A stretch of 64,000 bases of DNA, taken from positions 186,001-250,000 of the forward strand of contig JBLDXI010000014.1 in NCBI GenBank assembly GCA_047495785.1, in the 5' to 3' direction. This document shows, one piece after another, positions 57,847 through 64,000 of the stretch; within the stretch, counting starts at the first letter, position 1; the number at the start of each line of letters is the position of its first letter. Below the pieces are notes generated by a model. It searched no databases. It had not been told where the DNA came from and was given only the letters and a program-made list of their open reading frames with translations. The DNA is from Lepidodermella squamata (Eukaryota > Gastrotricha). The position numbers and the translations under genes were made by a program.

Positions 57847-60800
57847 CTACGAAATGACACAGCCCTTTTTCTGTTCCTTTTTTTCTTCCGCCGATGGCTT
57901 TTCTTCCTCAGCTGGCTTTTTCTTTTCGCCTTTCTTGCCTTTAGCAGCCGACTTGTTGCCCGGTTTGCCACTTTTATTGCCTTTCGAATCGTCAAATTTG
58001 ACGTTAGCAGATTTACCACCAGCTGGCTTTTTGCCCGTGCCAGATTTCAGGGTCGATTTCTTCGGTTGAGGCTCCTCTTTCTTCGCTTCTTTGGCATCCT
58101 TCGTCTTCGACGCAGCACCCCCTTTCGCCGCCGTTGTTTTCGGCTTTTCTTCCGGCTCTTCGGTCTTGGGCTGTTGCTTTCTAGCCACTGTTTTCTTACT
58201 TTGAGGTGGCGGAGGTGGAGGAGATGGGCTTCTCCGCTTAGGAGGTGGTGGCTTTCGTTTAGGAGGCGGTGCTTTCTTCTTCTCGGGCTTCTCTTCAGGC
58301 TCCTCTTCGGGCTGCTCCTCAACCTCGCCGTCGTCTTCACTCTTCTTAACCGGAGCTTTCTTCTTTGGCGGTATTGTAGCAACTCGCGGCGGAGGTCTGG
58401 TTGACACTTTCTTCTTCGGCTTTTCCTCATCCGGCTCTTCATCTTCGCTCTTCCTAAACTCATCAGGGTCAGGCTTTTTCGACTCCCGCTTTTTAACCGG
58501 CAGATTGGCAACCCGGGGCGGCGGCGCATTGCTGATTCTCACCGCCGGTTTTTTCGGCGTCGGCGGCTTCGTAGGGCGGGGCTTGCTCAGCTCTTCGAAC
58601 CGACTCAACCCACCAGTAGGTTTCGATTTCGGCTTTGGTTTCGGCTTAATCGCGGCACCACCGCTGCGAACTTGGCTGCGGTAGGGTGACCGGGGTGGCT
58701 TGCGTAACGGCGGGCGCCGACGGGGCGCACCAGGCCCAGGTCCGTCTTCATCCCCTTCGTAATTATCGCCATTCGTATTGAAATCGGGTTGGCGGTGCAA
58801 TGGCTGTTCAAGATGCAACGGCCGGCTCTGGCGTTCCGCTTTCCGACCTGGCGGTGCTGGTTTCTTGACAGGCTCTGGAATTTTCTTCCGACCAACTGCA
58901 TTAAATTAACATAAAAGAAATGATTAAGGAGGAGAGCAAGACATCAACTCACGTTCGACTATTTCTGGGTACATGATAGCATTCGGGTGCGAGGACCCGG
59001 CGTCGACCAGCGGGTAAATGCTGCCGGTATTGGTGAAGCCGATGAAACTGCCGCGTTCGCGCAGCGATTCAATCATCACAAAATTTTGCTCGCGGTTGCG
59101 TTTGATTTTGAATTCGCAGTACCGATCGCCGTTACCCGCCGCATTGCACACGCCCTTGCGAAGCTGAAGGTAACACCCGGAGAATACGACCGATTCGAAC
59201 TTTCGAATACCGCCGCTTGACACCTTGTGAACGCGGAAATGCGCCAATTTGTTGCGTTTTCCTAACGCTGTCAGAACTCCAGGGTCTTTTTCGATGCACA
59301 GCGTTTGGATTTTGGAGGTACACAACATCACAACACCTCCGTCTCTGAAGCAACCCTAAAAATTTCGCAAAATTCAGGTTCAAATTTGGAATTTTTTCGC
59401 ACATATACCTTTGCATAGCAATAAAACGCCTGAGCTGGGCCTGGCATAGCATTTTCAGTCTCCGGATGCAGTTGTCCGCTAGATAGCACCGATACGTAAT
59501 TATTGGGAAATTTCTCGGATTCAAGATTAATAGCTCGTGAAGGAAGAACGTGAATGCGCAAGTCACATGAAGACGAATAGTCCGCCTTAGCGACGACTTT
59601 ACGCTGCGAAAACGCAATGTAGGCCGACGCTCGAGAGGCAGTCGAGCGAAGGGCGACGGTGTCCTCACGCCCCAAACCCTCGGCTGACGACACGTTGAAG
59701 ACGGCTGTGGAAGTAAATCGAGGGGAAAACTTGTTTCCTGAAATGTCATCTAAAACAAAACAATCACTTACCATATCCATCTAATGGCAGCATCGAAAAC
59801 CGGAAAGGTGAGCGCGAAAAAATAAATAGAAAAAAGCGTAGAGTTAGAATAGAATGCGAGACTCGGAATTTTGATTTGAAAACCTGAAATATCGACGGCT
59901 TCTGATCGAGCGTCTATGAAACCACCGGTAGTAATTCGAAGCGGCTTGTGGGAGTTACATGAATAAAACATCAGCTCAACATCCGGGAGAGTGAATTTCC
60001 ATCTTTCAAACGGCCACTAATTAAGTTCATTTAAGATTTAAGGTGGATTTTAGTACAAATTAAAATTACCATGTGCGCATCTTGCATTCGCATGTATTGG
60101 CTGAGATCGACGGGGCGAACTTCGATTTCAAGCAACCCGTCGTCCTCGTACATGTTCAGCCAGCGAGAAACCGGGAAAATAAACTGCGAATGCGAGTCCA
60201 GCTCGCGGAATCGCAATACAATGTTCTCAACATACCAACCAACCCCTATAAATGACATTTCCTCAAAAATTTGAGGCATCACCACGAAAACTACAAACCA
60301 TGCGGTCCGGGGTCGTGTTTCAGGCGTAAGAACCGGATGTCACCCAATGAAACGCATTCGAGCGGGAAAATGTCCACTTGGCCACGTGCAAACGGCGCAC
60401 CGTGATTCGAGTGTTTCAGAACCCGCCGACCTGTATCACCTCGATCGCCGTGAATTTCAAGCATGACCTTCCCAAGGGTCGCGCCATTCCAAACATTTCC
60501 GGTATGAACAATCACATCGTAATGAATAACTAAGGTTAGTAATTTCGTTAAAATTAGGCTCAAATAATCAAGAATTTATTTACGTGGAAGCGGATGTCTT
60601 GTTTCTGAAATCGCCGGAATTTCTCGAACAATTTGTTTATCGTCGTAAGTTTCGGAGAGCCACCTCTTGCAGGGAAACTCGAGCCGTTCACCGGTTAGCC
60701 CGTTTTCCATGACAATCGTGTCGCATCTCCAGTCAGGATTCGGGCCAGAATAGGCTGATTCGATTCGAATTTTGTAGATATCCCCGATGTTCGTTAATTT

Positions 60801-63162
60801 CGCCGTGAAATGCTCGACAGATCTCGGCATGAAAACTTTTTTCGGCGGGGTGAAACTGATCGGCTGCGATTTACCCCGACCACCATAAATTATCAGTGTT
60901 ATACTGGTGGTGGAAACTCCAGCCGGTAAATCACCGGTCGTGACTCGAACTTCCCATACATGATCTATAAAAAATTCTTTAAAAAAAACGATCGAAGGTG
61001 TAAAAAATGACCAACTGATTGGCTCTTCGCGAGTATCGCGTTTTCGCATTTTGACAAAGCCGGCAACTTTTGCGGTCATTTTTGGTGGTGGGGCCTTGTT
61101 GTCCCGCTTTAAACTAGTCGTCGCCTTTTTCGAAAACGACTGCACATCGGCAAGGATCTCCGACCTCGACCGCTGCATTTTCTTCTTATTCAAATCGTTC
61201 AACACAGCGTCAGATCTCGATTTGATCTTATCGCCCTTTTTCAGCCCAGTATTTGGCCCAATAGTCGGCTGGATGACAGGAAGAGGCTCGCCAATATTGG
61301 CGAGATGTTGGCCTAACCGGGATCGTCTTGAATGGCCTACGTTGCCATCGGCTCCAATTCGGGGTAACGAATGGGACGGCTTCGGCTCTGAATCCTTGTC
61401 GAATTGGACTTTCCGTTGCCGGTCTAGGACAACAGTTTTCGACCGAAGTCTTTTCGCCGGTGGTAATTCGTGAGCTGGAAGAAGATTGACAGGTCGTCGG
61501 AATTCGGGCGCCTCTCTCGAGCCTTTCTTGCCCTTGACGCCCGGGAGCGTAGGCAACGGCTCAGATCGGCGTAAATCCGCCTGGGTCGGCGCTTTTGGAA
61601 GAGTGAATGATCGCTCCATCGGAGGTAAAACTACGGTGTCGAACCGGCGGAGTGGGGGACCGGGAAGAGATTTGCTGAGTTCGTTCGGCTTTTTCGCATC
61701 TCGATCAGCCATTTTCGCGAGGTCGCGTTCCTGCAGATTCGCGTACTTTGAGTACCCAGTCATGGGCTTGTAGTGATCGCCGAAACTGATCACGAAAGCT
61801 GGCGCATCGCTTCGGAACATGTCTTCTATGTCGAGAACTAGCCGCCCGTCAATAGTAAAAACCCGCTCTACAGGCAGGCCGAACATTTCACTCAAATCTG
61901 CCTTCACTTTGAGCATGTTGCTTGCAGTCGATGTAGTCAATGAGTAATGTCGAACATTGTCGGGATCGCCGTTACCTGGACGAAAACAAATCAGGGTTTT
62001 TATTTAAAAAATCCCAAAATTCAGAAATAAACTAGGAATCTGAGAATACCTAAGGGACCGTAACGTAGGGTAACTTTGAATAAAGCCATATTTTCGGGAG
62101 AATAAAACTCAGCTGGCTCGAAATATTCTGAAATTTGATTAAGAATTCGCCCTAGAAATTTGGGTCGAATTTTCAAGAAGATTTTTATTCAAAAATATTC
62201 CATCATTAAAAATGAATTAGGGAGTCCCAAAAAATCCAATTTGTTGAATTTTTCTGAAAATCAAATTTTGCTCCAATCACCTCAAATTTCAAGTCAAACG
62301 ACGAGTCGATAAATTTTATGAAAAAAACGGGTTCCTAGCGTACAACCCAAAGGGGTTGTTAAATTGCAAACCCTTAAGTGTCTAAGACCGACCGGTTCTG
62401 TCCGCAATCAACCCTCGTTACGGTATTAAACAAATTTTGTTAGAGTACTCACGGATTAAAATGACCCGTCGGACTCGTTCAGCCCACGGCGCGTCCTTGC
62501 CCCGCATTTTCTCTTCTGCCTTCATGCGATCGAGCTGCCGCAGTTCTTGCTTTCGCTTAATCCGACTCTGAACATCCGGCAATTCAGAGTCACTCGGCTC
62601 GTCAGCCAGCAGACCCGTTCGAATGAAGCGGCTGTCCTCTCGAATGTAATCAGGCTGCGGCTTCGACGCCACGAATGGCTGCGGATCGACCTGCATATTG
62701 TTAACATCGATCGGCTTTGCACTTTCCGTAGACGACGAACACACGTAACTGCCTTCGTTCGTGATCTGATCTAAATCTTGAATTTGATGCCGACCTAAGC
62801 GAATTCGAATAAAATTTTAAACTATCCACCGTAATAATACAGTAAGCCTTACCTCTGGGGGTAAAAATCGCACGAACTCCCCGCGGGAGTTTGACCCGGT
62901 CTCCGAGATCGCTCAATAGCGCGGTTATATTATTGTACTTTCGCCGATTTATCGCGACTCGAACAGGCGCGAATCGCTGGTCGCCCTCGCGGTAGAAATA
63001 GGCGAACTTTCCGTTGAATTTATCAGAATCGCGCGGTAAATGAGCAGGTTGATTCTGCTGCCGCGAAACTTGCGGCATCTGGCCGCGATACGGCACTAAA
63101 GCTGAGGTGTTGTTAGCCGCATGGTTGACCATCGGCTGCTGGTAGAAGGTTTCAGCTAGCAT
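57847..63162 (-). CDS. DCX-DCX-PLAT-PLAT-beta-trefoil protein with C-terminal CaaX box
   Basis: Predicted 1,458 residues in nine exons: 63162-62853, 62794-62453, 61975-60584, 60529-60299, 60245-60070, 60016-59884, 59749-59409, 59355-58953, 58895-57847. Two doublecortin domains come first: residues about 50-130 (FAYFYREGDQ, AINRRKYNNITALLSDL, FTPRG) and about 213-295 (VILIRNGD, LPVERVFTIDG). A disordered basic linker follows, then two PLAT/LH2 domains at about 540-670 (VWEVRVTTGDLPAGVS) and 683-800 (YDVIVHTGNVWNGATLG, GVGWYVENIVLRF). Next is about 280 residues of beta-trefoil-like repeats (YIAFSQRKV, NYVSVLSSGQL, CYLQLRKGV, SFIGFTNTGSIY). The last 350 residues are a Lys/Pro/Glu-rich tail ending KKGCVIS, a polybasic farnesylation-type CaaX signal. 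Microtubule binding by DCX plus membrane attachment suggests a cytoskeleton-membrane or ciliary role (inference). Confidence 0.88.
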
Positions 63163-63764
63163 GGCCGCTCTCAGGTGTGAACTATCATCGCTTCGAGTCT
63201 AGAAGATACGTCATGCTGGTCGCAATTAATCGTTTTTTGCTGCTGCTGCTATAATCTATCTGTCTCGGTACGATTGGCGCCAATGCAAAAATTGAAAGTA
63301 CTGCGCCTGGTTTGTGCACCTGTCACTCCTTAGCAACGCTATCGATTACGGGCCATCAAACACGCTACTGCCTTAAAAATCGATCGCATCAATTGACAGT
63401 TATGAGCACCACTTATACGCATGACGAAAAAATGATGTTGAATATGATAGGGCTTGAAATATCGGTAATCAAATTTGTTCCAAAATTGCCCTCACTTACC
63501 AACCAAATAAGGCCACTAATGTAAAAATCTTTGTTTATTTGTCAACAACTTCTTATCGTTGCAACGGCTGAAAATTAGATGAGCACGCATGATTTGAGAC
63601 AACCTTTGATTAGATCCAAATTTTGCTAGCGTTTCATTTCATTTTCGTCCTCTTCATCGTCTTTTGGTGAAATCAACAAAGCTGCAGAAGTGTACCAAAT
63701 GTAAAACCTGAAGTGTAAATAAACAAAGAAAATAATAGCTAAAAAATAAACCTAAATTTTATGA
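63163..63764. other. Intergenic spacer
   Basis: 600 bases between the DCX gene's start codon and the stop of the next minus-strand gene. A minus-strand AATAAA (TTTATT at about 63534) could be that gene's poly(A) signal. Nothing else recognised. Confidence 0.55.
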
Positions 63765-63983
63765 TTACTCTGATCCATTAGAGCTGCATTGCTTCTGGCG
63801 AACCAGAACATGTCCTATTTTCTGCTTCGGCCAATCGTTGACAAAAACGACAGGGCCATCTATGGCACTGCCAGCTGATTTGCCCAGTTTGAATCGAGAG
63901 AGCAACTCAGCGGCTGCTTCGTCCTCCTCTTGCTTCTCGAGTAAGCCGCGAAAGACCTCGGCCGGGTCTTCCCAATCGAACAT
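63765..63983 (-). CDS. Terminal exon of an unrecognised gene (partial, right edge)
   Basis: Frame of 72 codons, highly charged (DWEDPAEVFRGLLEKQEEDE, ELLSRFKLGK, VVFVNDWPKQKIGHVLV) and without a signal peptide. CCCTCAG lies about ten bases before the ATG on the coding strand and reads as an acceptor, with AAA ACT ATA in frame ahead of the ATG. So this is probably the last exon of a gene extending off the right edge, and the ATG is likely internal. No family recognised. Confidence 0.5.
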   Translation of the reverse strand: MFDWEDPAEVFRGLLEKQEEDEAAAELLSRFKLGKSAGSAIDGPVVFVNDWPKQKIGHVLVRQKQCSSNGSE

Positions 63984-64000
63984 TATAGTTTTCTGAGGGA

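Noticed and set aside
57808-58404. Long plus-strand frame rich in Phe, Arg and Leu
   Set aside because: Exact antisense of the Lys/Pro/Glu-rich tail of the DCX/PLAT protein. Lys codons read backwards give Phe/Leu, so it is a composition shadow.

Overview
The window is eukaryotic and animal. Every sizeable gene is split by short GT-AG introns, mostly about 45-80 bases, and the spliced products are animal-specific families: cbEGF/EMI matrix proteins, a collagen with a type IV-like NC1 domain, Cys-loop channels, a rhodopsin-class neuropeptide GPCR, Ly6/uPAR GPI proteins, doublecortin/PLAT proteins and SLC5 carriers. Gene density, tiny introns and T-rich acceptors suggest a small, compact invertebrate genome such as a nematode or tardigrade; the sequence alone does not settle the phylum. 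There are no rRNA genes, intact tRNA genes or CRISPR arrays. Most exon junctions given here were worked out by hand so that reading phases agree and the summed CDS is a multiple of three.

Layout. 1-4955 (-): 5' part of an EMI + calcium-binding EGF + laminin-type EGF matrix protein (MEGF6-like), running off the left edge. 8228-9058 (+): ankyrin-repeat gene without introns in its CDS. 10518-12487 (+): complete short collagen with a duplicated C4/NC1 domain. 13040-15669 (-): tandem pair of multi-pass membrane proteins of a family I do not recognise. 15851-18591 (-): two divergent Cys-loop ligand-gated channel subunits. About 18770-19366: an inverted-repeat element. 20722-22020 (+): unrecognised intracellular protein. 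23750-39849 (+): five tandem SLC5 transporters of the sodium-coupled monocarboxylate type, about 16 kb and the centrepiece of the window. 40863-41747 (+): small His-rich putative metal-binding protein. 42122-43936: two Ly6/uPAR genes head to head. 45499-47058 (+): secreted protein with a TINAG-type somatomedin B module. 47567-48315 (-): complete Ssu72 CTD phosphatase. 50801-54398 (-): neuromedin U/pyrokinin-like GPCR. 57847-63162 (-): DCX-DCX-PLAT-PLAT-beta-trefoil protein ending in a CaaX box. 63765-63983 (-): terminal exon of another gene.

Functional themes: extracellular matrix (EGF protein, collagen, SMB protein), neural or chemosensory signalling (two channels, GPCR, two Ly6 proteins, unknown receptor-like pair), and membrane transport. 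There is no operon logic. Clustering is mainly by tandem duplication (SLC5 x5, unknown membrane proteins x2, channels x2, Ly6 x2). The strongest candidates for something undescribed are the lipidated DCX/PLAT/trefoil protein, the unknown membrane-protein pair, the SLC5 array with mucin-like inserts, and the inverted-repeat element.
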